A stretch of 64,000 nucleotides of DNA from JBJYKD01 sp049310025 (GCF_049310025.1 NZ_JBJYKD010000010.1:44416-108415), one strand, 5' to 3'; shown: positions 43,781 to 53,403, counted from the first letter of the stretch. Notes: a model not told the origin generated them from the letters alone. Program-made: numbers and translations.

Positions 43781-45142
43781 TCAAGACGCTTTTGACTGCC
43801 GGTAGTCTTTCAAGAACCTGGGCAGCGCCGCCGCTTCTTCTGTGCCCACAATTACCTTCCAGCCCGGCAGGGCATCTTCGATATCGGACTTGAGCACCGC
43901 AACTTTTCCGGGGATAATCAGTTCTCTTGTCTTTATTTTGTTTTCGACCTCAAAGTCCTTGACGGCTTTTGCTATGGACTTGCCGTTGAACTTGCCCGAA
44001 GCCCAGGCTGTAAGCACCGAATAGCCTCCCGCGTCGGGAATTAATATCCACGACGGCACCTTTGACCTCTCCACTTCGCCGGAAACGATGAAATAGGTCA
44101 GGGCAAAGTCTACGGTGACGAGAAGCGGAGAAGTTTCATCAGCGGGGCCCATCCTGTAGACACCCTGTTCTATTCTCATGGGCCGCTGCGGGTCGGTGTA
44201 AATATTCTGCCTGAGGGCAAACAGGGGAAGGGCGATGGAATAATCAATGTCGCTTAAAACAATGATGGAGGCATATTTTTCAATGAAGAGCGATGCCATG
44301 GCCAGCTGCATCATTTTGTCCCGGGCCATATCGCACACAAAAGCCACGGCGGGGTAGCCGAAAGTCCTGTCGCCGGAAATGAGCGCTGTCCTTCTGATGT
44401 TGACCATGTCGTCGAAGGCCGCTTTCAGATTCCGGCTGCCAGCGTCCAGCAGCAGTTCCCTGTAGCCCGCATTCTGTATTTTTTGCACCAGTTCGTAGAG
44501 CTTTTCCTGGCCCGGGGCGCTCACTCCAAGCAGCAGGTTATGCTGTTTTGCTATATTCACCATAGGCTCATAATTTTGCTCATCGGCTCCAAAGAGCACC
44601 GGGCCAAGGCCCGCGAATTCCGCCGCGGCTGCAGAGGCTATGTCCGGGCTGTCGGTGATTATCATGGGCACAACTTTTGAGCATTCACCGGTGACTTTTT
44701 TTATAAGGGCCAGGAATTTGTCCCTGTCACCGGTCTCGCATCTGAAGGCCGCAATTTCGACGTACATCTCTTCGTTGATGCGCGTGTAATTGATGGATTT
44801 TATGTGTTCGATTTTTCTGGCAACTTCTTCCTCATCCATTTTATCCGTGAACAATACCGCAAACCTGGGCCTGTTTACGAAGGTCTTTTCATGTCTGAAA
44901 AGTACCGTCTCGCCTCCCAGCGTATAAACCCTTTCTCCGGCTCCGAATTTCACCGTCTTCATGGGAGGGGCTGTGGCTTCTGCTAACTTGTTTTTGGCCT
45001 CATCGGACATATAAGGGCATTTCTCCGCCTGGGTTCCCCCCTGGGCCAGTTTCATGGCAAAGGCAAGGCACGTGGGGAATCCGCATTCCTTGCAGTTCTT
45101 TTTGGGGAGCATTTTGTATATTTCCATTCCATTAAGAGCCAT
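43781..45142 (-). CDS. acsC: corrinoid iron-sulfur protein large subunit
   Basis: A 453-residue CFeSP gamma subunit. N-terminal [4Fe-4S] motif NCKECGFPTC...AEKC (~16-41), a TIM barrel, and a C-terminal B12-binding domain (FNGKSIAKAVKDF). It carries the methyl group on cobalt between AcsE and AcsB. GGAGAG precedes the ATG. Partner acsD is directly upstream. Confidence 0.97.
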   Translation of the reverse strand: MALNGMEIYKMLPKKNCKECGFPTCLAFAMKLAQGGTQAEKCPYMSDEAKNKLAEATAPPMKTVKFGAGERVYTLGGETVLFRHEKTFVNRPRFAVLFTDKMDEEEVARKIEHIKSINYTRINEEMYVEIAAFRCETGDRDKFLALIKKVTGECSKVVPMIITDSPDIASAAAAEFAGLGPVLFGADEQNYEPMVNIAKQHNLLLGVSAPGQEKLYELVQKIQNAGYRELLLDAGSRNLKAAFDDMVNIRRTALISGDRTFGYPAVAFVCDMARDKMMQLAMASLFIEKYASIIVLSDIDYSIALPLFALRQNIYTDPQRPMRIEQGVYRMGPADETSPLLVTVDFALTYFIVSGEVERSKVPSWILIPDAGGYSVLTAWASGKFNGKSIAKAVKDFEVENKIKTRELIIPGKVAVLKSDIEDALPGWKVIVGTEEAAALPRFLKDYRQSKAS

Positions 45143-45165
45143 CGTTCATCTCTCCTTGTCGCATA

Positions 45166-46101
45166 TTAGGCAAGCTCATTTATAAATTTACGAATCACTT
45201 CCACCGAACGGGGATGCCTCAAGATGATCGCATTGGCGCCTGCGGCCAGCACTCCGACGGCGGTGGATATCTCCATGGCTATGCCCCTGTCTTCCTGGCT
45301 GCCCCATTCCGGCGCGTCTTCTTCGGTGGCTACCGATTCTTTTACCTTCCAGGTCTCAAAGGAAACGGGGCTTACAATCGGCATTTGCAGTGTGGAGTCG
45401 TTTTGATCCAGGGCGGCAAGCCTTATCCTGTCAAAGGTAGTAACCACGTATTCAAATCCGTATCCCACGGCGGATATCCCGGGGTTCATCACTATTCTTT
45501 CCGGCTTCACTCCCAGCTGGGTGAGCAATATATTCAGCTGTTTTGCCAGGTTCAGGTCCACGGAAGATTCCGCCGCCACGATGTTGCCGTAGGCGAGGCC
45601 CACAGCGGCTCCCACTTCTTTGTAATTGGATTCTACTGCGGAGAGGAATACGTAATTCTTATTCGGCAGCGCTTCGGCCACTTTTGTAAATATCCCGGCG
45701 TTTTTTTCATTAGATTCACAGCCAGCAATGACCAGCGGAACCGCCACTTCATCCGCCAGCTTCTTTGCTATTTCCGCACATTCTTCGGGGGTCCTGTCTT
45801 GGGCTTCAGGATTTGCCCCTTCAAACCTTATGCAGATAAAATCGGGGTTGTATTTTTCTACGCAGAATTTTGCCCACTTGACCGGATCATCCGCATGTTC
45901 TTTGAATATATTTTTTAACCCTGCGGGCCAGCTATCGGGGTAAATGTCCCATATTTCCATGCCGATGGCCGGCCTTTCGCCGGTGTCGCCGTCAAAGCTG
46001 TAAAAGGGCAGCACGGCTTCCCCGCCAATTTTCAATCCCGAACCAACGGTAATCTCGCGAATGCGCCCGCTAAATTTTTGCGACGGCTTTTTATAAGCCA
46101 T
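45166..46101 (-). CDS. acsD: corrinoid iron-sulfur protein small subunit
   Basis: A 311-residue TIM-barrel CFeSP delta subunit: GGEAVLPFYSFDGDTGERP, FICIRFEGANPEA, VPLVIAGCESNEKN, VMNPGISAVGYGFEYV. ATG 46101 lies 7 nt after GGAGG; the ATG two codons upstream is too near. Its start overlaps the end of the cooC-like ATPase gene by 11 nt, showing coupling. Confidence 0.97.
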   Translation of the reverse strand: MAYKKPSQKFSGRIREITVGSGLKIGGEAVLPFYSFDGDTGERPAIGMEIWDIYPDSWPAGLKNIFKEHADDPVKWAKFCVEKYNPDFICIRFEGANPEAQDRTPEECAEIAKKLADEVAVPLVIAGCESNEKNAGIFTKVAEALPNKNYVFLSAVESNYKEVGAAVGLAYGNIVAAESSVDLNLAKQLNILLTQLGVKPERIVMNPGISAVGYGFEYVVTTFDRIRLAALDQNDSTLQMPIVSPVSFETWKVKESVATEEDAPEWGSQEDRGIAMEISTAVGVLAAGANAIILRHPRSVEVIRKFINELA

Positions 46102-46879
46102 ATGCATCCCTCCAGAAATTTAATATTTCATCAAAAATTCTGCGAAGGGCTCGCACCGCTGGAGTGTCTTTGGGCAGCTGCACCAGGGGTATTCCCCTGT
46201 TGTCATAATCAAAAATACTGTCGTCCAGGGGCACGGTTCCGGCCAGCTTCAGACCGTATTTATCAATGGTTTCCCTGATATCTTCGGTCAATCCTGTTGC
46301 AGGTACCCGGTTTACAATGAGATAAAGCTCTCTTACATCCAGCTTTAATTCCTCAATCAGTTCCTTGACCCTTGCCGCGGCGTCTATTCCCCTCTTCGAG
46401 CATTCGCTGACCGCAAACATGAGATCCACCTTTTTAGTTGTACGCCTGCTCAAGTGTTCAAGGCCTGCTTCATTATCAATGACCATAAAACTGTAGCTGT
46501 CCGAAAGCCTGTCGGTAGCCTCTCTCAGCAGGCCGTTGGCGAAGCAGTAGCAGCCGGGCCCTTCGGGCCTCCCCATCACCAGCAGGTCATATCCTTTCCC
46601 CTCTATAATCGCCTGCTGCAGTTTGAAATTTATATATTCCGCTTTTGTCATGCCGCCGGGCAAATTGCCGTCGCGGTTTTTTATGCTTATTTCTTCCCTG
46701 ATCCGCCCGAGGGTGGTCTCCACATCCACCCCCAGCACCTGGTTTAAGTTTGAATTGGGGTCGGCGTCTACCGCCAGCACTGGTTTTAAACCTTTTTCCA
46801 CCAGGTAATCCACCAGAAACCCGGCTATAGTGGTTTTCCCCGTGCCGCCCTTGCCTGCTACGGCGATGGTGTAAGCCAT
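46091..46879 (-). CDS. CooC/AcsF-like nickel-insertion ATPase within the acs genes
   Basis: A 262-residue MinD-like ATPase: AVAGKGGTGKTTIAGFLVDYL (P-loop), AVDADPNSNLNQVLGV, MGRPEGPGCYCFANGLLR with the Cys-x-Cys at the dimer interface that binds metal in CooC, and VIDNEAGLEHLSRRT. Probably serves CODH/ACS nickel maturation (the AcsF role), alongside the other cooC at 53404. The CYC motif in place of the CIC of the other copy may reflect a different client. Confidence 0.92.
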   Translation of the reverse strand: MAYTIAVAGKGGTGKTTIAGFLVDYLVEKGLKPVLAVDADPNSNLNQVLGVDVETTLGRIREEISIKNRDGNLPGGMTKAEYINFKLQQAIIEGKGYDLLVMGRPEGPGCYCFANGLLREATDRLSDSYSFMVIDNEAGLEHLSRRTTKKVDLMFAVSECSKRGIDAAARVKELIEELKLDVRELYLIVNRVPATGLTEDIRETIDKYGLKLAGTVPLDDSIFDYDNRGIPLVQLPKDTPAVRALRRIFDEILNFWRDAYGL

Positions 46880-46891
46880 GTTATCATCTCC

Positions 46892-48274
46892 TTAAACTTT
46901 GTGAACCGATTGGCCGTTGACATCGTTTAATGCTTCCATCACTGCTTCGGCCAGAGTGGGATGGGCGTGTATGGCCCTGCCGATTTCTGTTGCAGTGAGC
47001 CCGCACTTTACGCCCACCACCAGCTCGTGGATGAGGTCGGTGGCATGGGGCCCTATTATAGAGGCTCCCAGAATCTTATCCGTATTCCTGTCGGCAATAA
47101 TTTTCACCTTGCCGAAGATCTGCCCCATGGCCTGGGCTTTTCCAAGGCCCCGGAAGGCAAATTCACCCTTTTTAATGGTGTATCCACGCCCTACAGCCTC
47201 TTCTTCGGTAAGCCCGACACCGGCCACTTCGGGGTCGGTGAAAACGCACCTGGGCACGGCCGAATAATCCATGCTGCATTGTTTGCCCATGATATTTTCC
47301 ACAGCGCACTCAGCCTCCGCCGAGGCGAGATGGGCCAGCTGCGGTCCCGGCACCACGTCTCCTATGGCGTATACACCTTCAACATTGGTCCGCATGTACT
47401 CATTTACCGGTATCCTTCCCTTTTCTACTTTAACCCCTATTTCCTCAAGCCCGATGTCCGTCACATTGGCCTTTCTGCCAACAGCCACCAGCATTATTTC
47501 CGCTTCGACTTCTTTACCGTCGGAAAGCCTGGCCTTTACGCCTTTTTCGGTAATTTCGGCCTTCTCTATCCTGGCGCCCAGCATAAGCTTTATCTTTTTC
47601 CTCTTCAAAACTTTTTCAAATTCCCGGCCAATTTCCCTGTCCTCCAGCGGAAGAGCATGATCCATCATTTCCACCATGGTCACCGAGGTTCCCAGATTGT
47701 TGAAAAACATGCCGAATTCGCAGCCTATGACCCCGGCTCCCACTATAATCATGCTGGAAGGTATGTGTCTGAGATTCAGAGCTTCGTCGCTGGTGATTAC
47801 TTTTTCGCCGTCGTAAGGAAAAACCGGGATTTGGGCCGGTGACGAACCGGTGGCGATTATTATGGCATCGGCAGGAAGTTTTTCCGTCAAGCCGTCTTCT
47901 TTAAAAACGGTCACTTCGTTTTTGCCGGATATTCTTCCTTTTCCACGTATCATTTTCACGTTGTTTTTTTCGAACAGGAACTCGATTCCCTTGACGAGCC
48001 TTTCCACCGTTTTGTCTTTCCTGTCCATCATAAACGCAATGTCGGGCTTAACCTGACCTTCGATTCTTATTCCGAATTCCCCGGCCTCCTTTATGCCTGT
48101 AAGGACGTCGCTGCAGGCAAGCAGGGCCTTTGTGGGGATACAGCCCCTGTTTAAGCAGGTGCCGCCGACCCGGTCGCTTTCCACCACCGTCACATCGGCC
48201 CCCATCTTTGCAGCTTTTATGGCGCCGACATAGCCTCCGGGACCGGCTCCTATGATCACTATTTTTTTAGCCAT
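46892..48274 (-). CDS. lpdA: dihydrolipoamide dehydrogenase
   Basis: A 460-residue flavoprotein disulfide reductase: IIGAGPGGYVGAIKAAKMG, redox pair GGTCLNRGCIPTKALL, NAD-binding VGAGVIGCEFGMFFNNLG, AIGDVVPGPQLAHLASAEA, C-terminal HAHPTLAEAVMEAL. ATG 48274 follows GGGGGG. It oxidises lipoamide on GcvH with NAD. No lipoyl domain is fused. Why acetogen clusters keep lpdA and gcvH beside acs genes is not known. Confidence 0.95.
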   Translation of the reverse strand: MAKKIVIIGAGPGGYVGAIKAAKMGADVTVVESDRVGGTCLNRGCIPTKALLACSDVLTGIKEAGEFGIRIEGQVKPDIAFMMDRKDKTVERLVKGIEFLFEKNNVKMIRGKGRISGKNEVTVFKEDGLTEKLPADAIIIATGSSPAQIPVFPYDGEKVITSDEALNLRHIPSSMIIVGAGVIGCEFGMFFNNLGTSVTMVEMMDHALPLEDREIGREFEKVLKRKKIKLMLGARIEKAEITEKGVKARLSDGKEVEAEIMLVAVGRKANVTDIGLEEIGVKVEKGRIPVNEYMRTNVEGVYAIGDVVPGPQLAHLASAEAECAVENIMGKQCSMDYSAVPRCVFTDPEVAGVGLTEEEAVGRGYTIKKGEFAFRGLGKAQAMGQIFGKVKIIADRNTDKILGASIIGPHATDLIHELVVGVKCGLTATEIGRAIHAHPTLAEAVMEALNDVNGQSVHKV

Positions 48275-48294
48275 GTCCAACCCCCCGTTCTTTA

Positions 48295-49167
48295 CTAAAA
48301 ACCGCACATGTCCAGCAATGAGGGCACATTTTCTTCAGCGCCTATTGCCATGATATGGACACCGTCGCACAGTTTTTCTTCCTTAACCCTGTTGATGAAT
48401 TCAGCGGCTATATTCAGCCCTTCCCTAACCTTGTTTTCCGCCCTGCGCATCCTGTCGATTATCTCGTCGGGCACGAAAATCCCGGGCACGTTTTTGTTCA
48501 TGTAATTGGCCATCCCCGGTGATTTTAAGGGTATCACCCCCACCAGGACTTTGACCTCTAAATCCTTCACAAGGTCCATAAATTTCTTGAGCACTTCTAT
48601 ATCGTAGACCGCCTGGGTCTGGAAAAATTTTGCACCCGCCTGGATTTTTTTCTTCATCTTCAGGATCTGCAGTTCCACGGGGTCGAATAGGGGCGTAACA
48701 CTGGCACCCAGATAAAAATCGGGCACCCCGGAGAGTTCGTTCCCGGAAAGGTCCTTGCCGTCCATAAGGGAAGATGCCACCTGCAGGATGTTTACGGAGT
48801 CCAGGTCATAGACGCCTTTTGCCTGGGGATGATCCCCGAATGTCGGGTGGTCTCCCGTCAGGGCCAGTACGTTTTTTATTCCCAATGCCGCGGCGGATAA
48901 AAGCTCACCCTGAATGGCTATGCGATTCCTGTCCCTGCCGGTTATCTGCATTACCGGCTCAATTCCTTCATCCACAAGTATCTTTGCGGCTCCAAGCGAA
49001 GAAGCCCTGACCACGGCGCTCTGAAAATCGGTGACATTTACGGCATCCACCCTGCCTTTCACCGCCCTGGCGCACTCTCTGAACCTTTCAAAATCGGTGC
49101 CTTTGGGAGGAGCCATTTCAGCGGTAACGGCAAAACCGCCTCCTTCCAGTTTGTCCTCAAGACCCAT
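48295..49167 (-). CDS. metF: methylenetetrahydrofolate reductase, large catalytic subunit
   Basis: A 290-residue flavin TIM barrel: FAVTAEMAPPKGTDFERF, VNVTDFQSAVVRASSL, VLALTGDHPTFGDHPQAKGVYDLDS (in part), GAKFFQTQAVYDIEVL. Reduces methylene-THF to methyl-THF. Paired with metV. Neither rnfC2 nor an hdrA/mvhD set lies next to it, so this looks like the minimal MetVF type and its electron donor cannot be read from here. Confidence 0.95.
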   Translation of the reverse strand: MGLEDKLEGGGFAVTAEMAPPKGTDFERFRECARAVKGRVDAVNVTDFQSAVVRASSLGAAKILVDEGIEPVMQITGRDRNRIAIQGELLSAAALGIKNVLALTGDHPTFGDHPQAKGVYDLDSVNILQVASSLMDGKDLSGNELSGVPDFYLGASVTPLFDPVELQILKMKKKIQAGAKFFQTQAVYDIEVLKKFMDLVKDLEVKVLVGVIPLKSPGMANYMNKNVPGIFVPDEIIDRMRRAENKVREGLNIAAEFINRVKEEKLCDGVHIMAIGAEENVPSLLDMCGF

Positions 49168-49183
49168 TTTTCTTCACCCCTTT

Positions 49184-49831
49184 CTATCTTGCCGCGGCAA
49201 TTTTGCGCGGGTTTGCAAACTTACTGTAATCTTTGGGAGCTTTTATTTTCACAATCTGTTCCAGTTGGCCCAGTTCCTTTAAGCGGTTGTAGATAAGAAT
49301 CCATGCACAGTCGTTTTCCGGGTTGACCTCGCATTTCCCGTTCCTGGAACCGCCGCATGGGCCGTTTAACAGGCTCTTGGCGCAACGGGTTACAGGGCAT
49401 ATCCCCGCCGTCCATCCCAGTTCGCACTGGCCGCACGCCCTGCAGGCCTCGCTGTAATGGCCTATTCTTTCCACTTCGCCGATGAACATGGTGTCATTGG
49501 CAGGGTAAACCGGTATTTTTACAAGCTCAGCCACCGTCTGGGCCCCATCGCCGCAGGCCATGCACAGTACGGCGTCGGCCGCTTCTACCTCAGTCTTTTG
49601 TTTTTTTAATGCGGCCCTTGCCTGCAATTTATTGCATGACGGGTCCAGGACCACATATCCCGTAACTTCCTTGCCCTCTTTTTCTAGTCTCGCCTTCATT
49701 TCGAGAACCTCTTTTTCGCCGCCGGTCATACACGACGTGGCACAAAGGCTGCATCCTGTTAAAAACACCCTGTTTTTGCCGTTTAGAAACTCCATTATCT
49801 CCTCAAAAGGCTTCCGCCTGGTTATAATCAT
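49184..49831 (-). CDS. metV: MetV, zinc/iron-sulfur subunit of methylenetetrahydrofolate reductase
   Basis: A 215-residue Cys-rich protein: LTGCSLCATSCMTGGEKEV, AVLCMACGDGAQTVAEL, CRACGQCELGWTAGICPVTRC, SLLNGPCGGSRNGKCEV. The motifs fit a [4Fe-4S] cluster plus a zinc site and the MTHFR C-terminal domain. It passes electrons to MetF. Stop and metF start are 16 bp apart. Confidence 0.93.
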   Translation of the reverse strand: MIITRRKPFEEIMEFLNGKNRVFLTGCSLCATSCMTGGEKEVLEMKARLEKEGKEVTGYVVLDPSCNKLQARAALKKQKTEVEAADAVLCMACGDGAQTVAELVKIPVYPANDTMFIGEVERIGHYSEACRACGQCELGWTAGICPVTRCAKSLLNGPCGGSRNGKCEVNPENDCAWILIYNRLKELGQLEQIVKIKAPKDYSKFANPRKIAAAR

Positions 49832-49846
49832 TCGCGTTTTCCCCCT

Positions 49847-50701
49847 TTACAGGCCGTTTTGCATCCTGCACGCCTCGATCACGTGCTTGGCCAGAACGGT
49901 GGACGTGACGGCGCCGACTCCCCCCGGCACCGGCGTAATCATGCCTGCCACCCGGCTTACCTCATCAAAGTCTACGTCGCCGCACATCTTTCCATTTTCA
50001 TCAAAATTTATGCCCACATCGATCACCACTGCGCCCTCTTTAACCATTTCCTTTTTGACCATCCTGGCTCTGCCGGCGGCGGCCACCAGAATTTCAGCCC
50101 TTCTCGTCTCTTCGGCAAGTTCTGCTGTCTTGGTGTGGCACACGGTAACGGTGGCGTTTTTCTTGAGGAGCATCATGGCAAGAGGCCTGCCCACCACCAT
50201 GCTCCTGCCTATAACCACCGCCCTCTTGCCCTGCAGTTGGATGCCGTAGTGCCGCAGTATTTCCATCACAGCCGAAGGCGTGCAGGGGGCAAATCCTCCC
50301 TCTTCTCCGCTCATCACCTTACTGACATTGACCGGGTTAAAGCAGTCCACATCCTTTGCCGGAGATATCTCGTACTTCACCACATCTTCCGAAATCCGGG
50401 ACGGCAGCGGCCTCATCACCAGAATGCCGCTTACCGTCGGGTCATTGTTGAGCCGGTGTATTTTTTCTATAAACTTTTCCTGGGATAAATCGCCCGGAAG
50501 CTCTTTTACACTGCAGTCAATGCCTATATCGCCACACCTTTTCACCGCCCCCTTTATGTATGCCGCGGAATCGGCCCTGTCCCCGACCATGACAATACAA
50601 AGGCCGGGGGTCTTGCCCTTCTTTTTCAGCTCTTCCACTTCCTTTATCAACCTTTGTTTTAAGGCTTCCGCCACTTCCTTGCCGCTGAGCAACTTAACCA
50701 T
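49847..50701 (-). CDS. folD: bifunctional methylene-THF dehydrogenase / methenyl-THF cyclohydrolase
   Basis: A 284-residue FolD: SAAYIKGAVKRCGDIGI (K of the YxxxK-like site), GILVMRPLPSRIS, PCTPSAVMEILRHYGI, AVVIGRSMVVGRPLAMMLL, DVGINFD, PVPGGVGAVTSTVLAKHVI. It interconverts methenyl- and methylene-THF with NAD(P)H. fchA beside it supplies a separate cyclohydrolase, as in clostridial acetogens, so FolD may act mainly as dehydrogenase. Confidence 0.96.
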   Translation of the reverse strand: MVKLLSGKEVAEALKQRLIKEVEELKKKGKTPGLCIVMVGDRADSAAYIKGAVKRCGDIGIDCSVKELPGDLSQEKFIEKIHRLNNDPTVSGILVMRPLPSRISEDVVKYEISPAKDVDCFNPVNVSKVMSGEEGGFAPCTPSAVMEILRHYGIQLQGKRAVVIGRSMVVGRPLAMMLLKKNATVTVCHTKTAELAEETRRAEILVAAAGRARMVKKEMVKEGAVVIDVGINFDENGKMCGDVDFDEVSRVAGMITPVPGGVGAVTSTVLAKHVIEACRMQNGL

Positions 50702-50724
50702 GGTTAAAAACGCCTCCTTTGCCG

Positions 50725-51354
50725 TTAATTTTTTAGTCTTTCCTCAACCTTTATGTAGGTCTCATCCGCCAGCCGGCCGCCCTCTTTAACCAGCTGTTCC
50801 ATTTCGTCGCCGGTCTTTTTCACGAACTCCCGGTCCTTGATGCCATTGAGGTTGATAATGACATTCAGCTTTCCGCTGATCAGGGCGGCTTTAAGGCACA
50901 GGACACCCACTCCCACGTCGCTGATGGCAAGCTGTGAACCTATGTCGGCCAGCCTCCTCTGGAGCCTTATGGCATCACAGGCGCTTTTCATAATCTCTAT
51001 GGGAACCGAGCAGGCCTGCTTCAGGGCATTTTCCATTGCCTCTTCCCTTTTCTTTTTTTCTTCTGCGGTGCTTTTGGGCATTTTGTATACATCGGCTACT
51101 TCTTTAAAGACCTCCGCATCTTTGTCCACCAATTCCATGAGCCGGTTCTGGATGGCGGTAGCCTCATTCATTATTTCCATTACTTCTTTTTCCACATCTT
51201 TGTATTTTTCCTTGCCAACGGTGAGGGTGCCCACCATGTTCCCCAGGGCCATACCTATGGCGCCCACCAGGGCCGCTGCACCGCCACCGCCGGGGACCGG
51301 TTCTTTAGAGGCAAGGACCCTGACGAATTCCCTGCAGCTTTTTTCGATTAACAC
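50725..51354 (-). CDS. fchA: methenyltetrahydrofolate cyclohydrolase (FchA)
   Basis: A 209-residue helical protein of the formiminotransferase-cyclodeaminase family: CREFVRVLASKEPVPGGGGAAALVGAIGMAL (in part), RLMELVDKDAEVFKEV, ISDVGVGVLCLKAALISG. Converts formyl-THF to methenyl-THF. Start is GTG at 51354 after GAGGGGTGATAGC. The small frame 51359-51556 ends inside this ribosome site. Confidence 0.95.
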   Translation of the reverse strand: MLIEKSCREFVRVLASKEPVPGGGGAAALVGAIGMALGNMVGTLTVGKEKYKDVEKEVMEIMNEATAIQNRLMELVDKDAEVFKEVADVYKMPKSTAEEKKKREEAMENALKQACSVPIEIMKSACDAIRLQRRLADIGSQLAISDVGVGVLCLKAALISGKLNVIINLNGIKDREFVKKTGDEMEQLVKEGGRLADETYIKVEERLKN

Positions 51355-51358
51355 GCTA

Positions 51359-51556
51359 TCACCCCTCTACGGCGTTATTGGCCGCTTCCTTTGCAGCACT
51401 TTGCCTTCCCTTGCCGTCAGTAATATGCGGTATGAATTTTCTTGCGGCAAATTCCCCACCGAATTTTATTTGAAAGGGCCCCCGCACAGCCGGGACATCC
51501 TGACTCGCCGCAATTAAAATTTTGAGCTTATCCTGCAATTCAAATCCACCTATCAT
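51359..51556 (-). CDS. possible small protein between fhs and fchA
   Basis: Sixty-five codons (IGGFELQDKLKILIAASQDV, FAARKFIPHITDG, AAKEAANNAVEG) with unremarkable composition. The TGA stop sits within the fchA ribosome site, an arrangement that favours coupling. No good ribosome site precedes the ATG; a TTG after AGGTGG could serve. Not a family I recognise; may be spurious. Confidence 0.3.
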   Translation of the reverse strand: MIGGFELQDKLKILIAASQDVPAVRGPFQIKFGGEFAARKFIPHITDGKGRQSAAKEAANNAVEG

Positions 51557-51587
51557 TCGCTGATTTATAACAGCCTGGCACGTCTTT

Positions 51588-53267
51588 TTAAAACAGCCCT
51601 GTTATCCTTCCGTTTTCGTCCACGTCTATATTCTCCGCGGCGGGTCGCTTGGGCAGGCCAGGCATGGTCATTATTTCGCCCGTGAGCGCCACCACAAATC
51701 CCGCACCTGCAGAAACTTTGACGTTCCGCACGGTTATCCTGAATCCCGTGGGCCTTCCCAGAAGTTGGGGGTTGTCGGAGAGGGAGTACTGGGTCTTGGC
51801 TATGCAGACGGGCAAGTTTCCAAAACCCAGGCTCTCCAGGTTTTTAATTTCTTTTAAAGCTGCGGCCGAAAAGTCTACGCCGTCGGCGCCGTAAATTTCC
51901 CGGGCAATAGTTGTGATTTTTTCCGCAATACCCGTATCCAGTTCATATACGGGCTTATAATTGTTTTTGCCCTCTTCGATAAGGCGCAGCACCTCCCGGG
52001 CCAGGTCCAGACCGCCTTCGCCGCCTTTTGCCCAGACTTCGGACAGTACCGCGTTCACTCCGTAGCGCCCGCATTCTTCCTTTACCAGATTCAGCTCCGC
52101 TTCGGTATCAGTTGGGAACCTGTTGATGGCCACCACTGCGGGTAAGCCGAATTTTACAGTGATATTTTCCACATGTTTTAAAAGATTTGGCAAACCTTTT
52201 TTCAGGGCTTGGAGGTTTTCTTTATTAAGGTCTTCCTTCTTAACCCCTCCGTTATATTTTAAAGCTCTTACTGTGGCGACTATCACCACCGCATCGGGCC
52301 TTATACCGGCCACCCGGCATTTTATGTCCAGAAATTTTTCCGCACCCAGGTCGGCGCCGAAACCGGCCTCCGTCACCACGTAGTCTGCAAGTTTCAGGGC
52401 CATTTTTGTGGCGATGACGCTGTTGCAGCCGTGGGCTATATTGGCAAAAGGTCCGCCGTGTACAAAGGCCGGAGTGCCTTCCAGGGTCTGCACCAGGTTG
52501 GGCTTGAAGGCGTCTTTTAAAAGGGCGGCCATGGCTCCCTGTGCTTTCAGATCTCCTGCCGTAACGGGTTTGCCGTCATAGGTATATGCCACCACTATCC
52601 TTGCAAGCCTCTTTTTCAGGTCGTCCAGATCCGTAGCCAGACAGAAAATGGCCATTATCTCCGACGCCACCGTTATATCATATCCGTCCTCCCGGGGAAC
52701 TCCGTTGGATTTTCCGCCGAGCCCGTCCACCACAAACCTCAGCTGGCGGTCGTTCATGTCCACGCACCTTCTCCACGTGACTCGCCTGGGGTCTATGTTC
52801 AGTTCGTTACCCTGGTAAATGTGGTTGTCTATCATGGCCGCCAGGAGATTGTTCGCCGCGCCGATGGCATGAAGGTCTCCCGTAAAGTGCAGATTTATAT
52901 CCTCCATTGGAACCACCTGGGCGTACCCTCCTCCGGCCGCCCCGCCCTTCACACCGAAGACAGGCCCCAGAGAGGGTTCTCTCAGCGCGATTACGGCATT
53001 TTTCCCCAGCTTCCTAAGAGCGTCGCCGAGGCCCACCGTGGTCGTGGTCTTACCTTCTCCGGCGGGCGTGGGGTTAATGGCGGTAGTGAGGATCAACCTG
53101 GCGTCCTTTTTTCCGGCCAATTTTTTCAGGAGGTTGTAGTCCACTTTCGCTTTGTACTTGCCATAGTAATCAATGTCTTCTTCCGTCAGGCCCACCTTTG
53201 CCGCAATATCCCTTATGTGTTCAAGTTTGGCCTCCCGGGCGATTTCGATGTCGCTTTTATAACCCAT
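51588..53267 (-). CDS. fhs: formate-tetrahydrofolate ligase
   Basis: A 559-residue formyl-THF synthetase: TTAINPTPAGEGKTTTTVGLGDAL (P-loop like), GVKGGAAGGGYAQVVPMEDI, LHFTGDLHAIGAANNLLAAM, EAGFGADLGAEKFLDIKCR, VVAINRFPTDTEAELN. Uses ATP to add formate to THF, taking the formate made by the upstream FdhA/HydA module. AAGGGGGAAG precedes the ATG. A 12-bp tandem repeat lies in its upstream gap. Confidence 0.97.
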   Translation of the reverse strand: MGYKSDIEIAREAKLEHIRDIAAKVGLTEEDIDYYGKYKAKVDYNLLKKLAGKKDARLILTTAINPTPAGEGKTTTTVGLGDALRKLGKNAVIALREPSLGPVFGVKGGAAGGGYAQVVPMEDINLHFTGDLHAIGAANNLLAAMIDNHIYQGNELNIDPRRVTWRRCVDMNDRQLRFVVDGLGGKSNGVPREDGYDITVASEIMAIFCLATDLDDLKKRLARIVVAYTYDGKPVTAGDLKAQGAMAALLKDAFKPNLVQTLEGTPAFVHGGPFANIAHGCNSVIATKMALKLADYVVTEAGFGADLGAEKFLDIKCRVAGIRPDAVVIVATVRALKYNGGVKKEDLNKENLQALKKGLPNLLKHVENITVKFGLPAVVAINRFPTDTEAELNLVKEECGRYGVNAVLSEVWAKGGEGGLDLAREVLRLIEEGKNNYKPVYELDTGIAEKITTIAREIYGADGVDFSAAALKEIKNLESLGFGNLPVCIAKTQYSLSDNPQLLGRPTGFRITVRNVKVSAGAGFVVALTGEIMTMPGLPKRPAAENIDVDENGRITGLF

Positions 53268-53314
53268 TTTAACTTCCCCCTTGTTTTAAATTAAAACTTT
53301 TTTAGTCAAATTTC

Positions 53315-53340
53315 AATTGTTTAAAAAATTGTTTAAAAAA
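53315..53340 (-). repeat. 12-bp tandem repeat upstream of fhs
   Basis: AATTGTTTAAAAAA occurs twice with a 12-bp period in the 136-bp cooC-fhs gap. It could be a regulator site or simply AT-rich spacer. Confidence 0.4.
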
Positions 53341-53403
53341 ATTTTTCAGTATTGTGCACCTTACAAATATGGGACTGACACTATATTTGCATGTCTTATA
53401 AAG

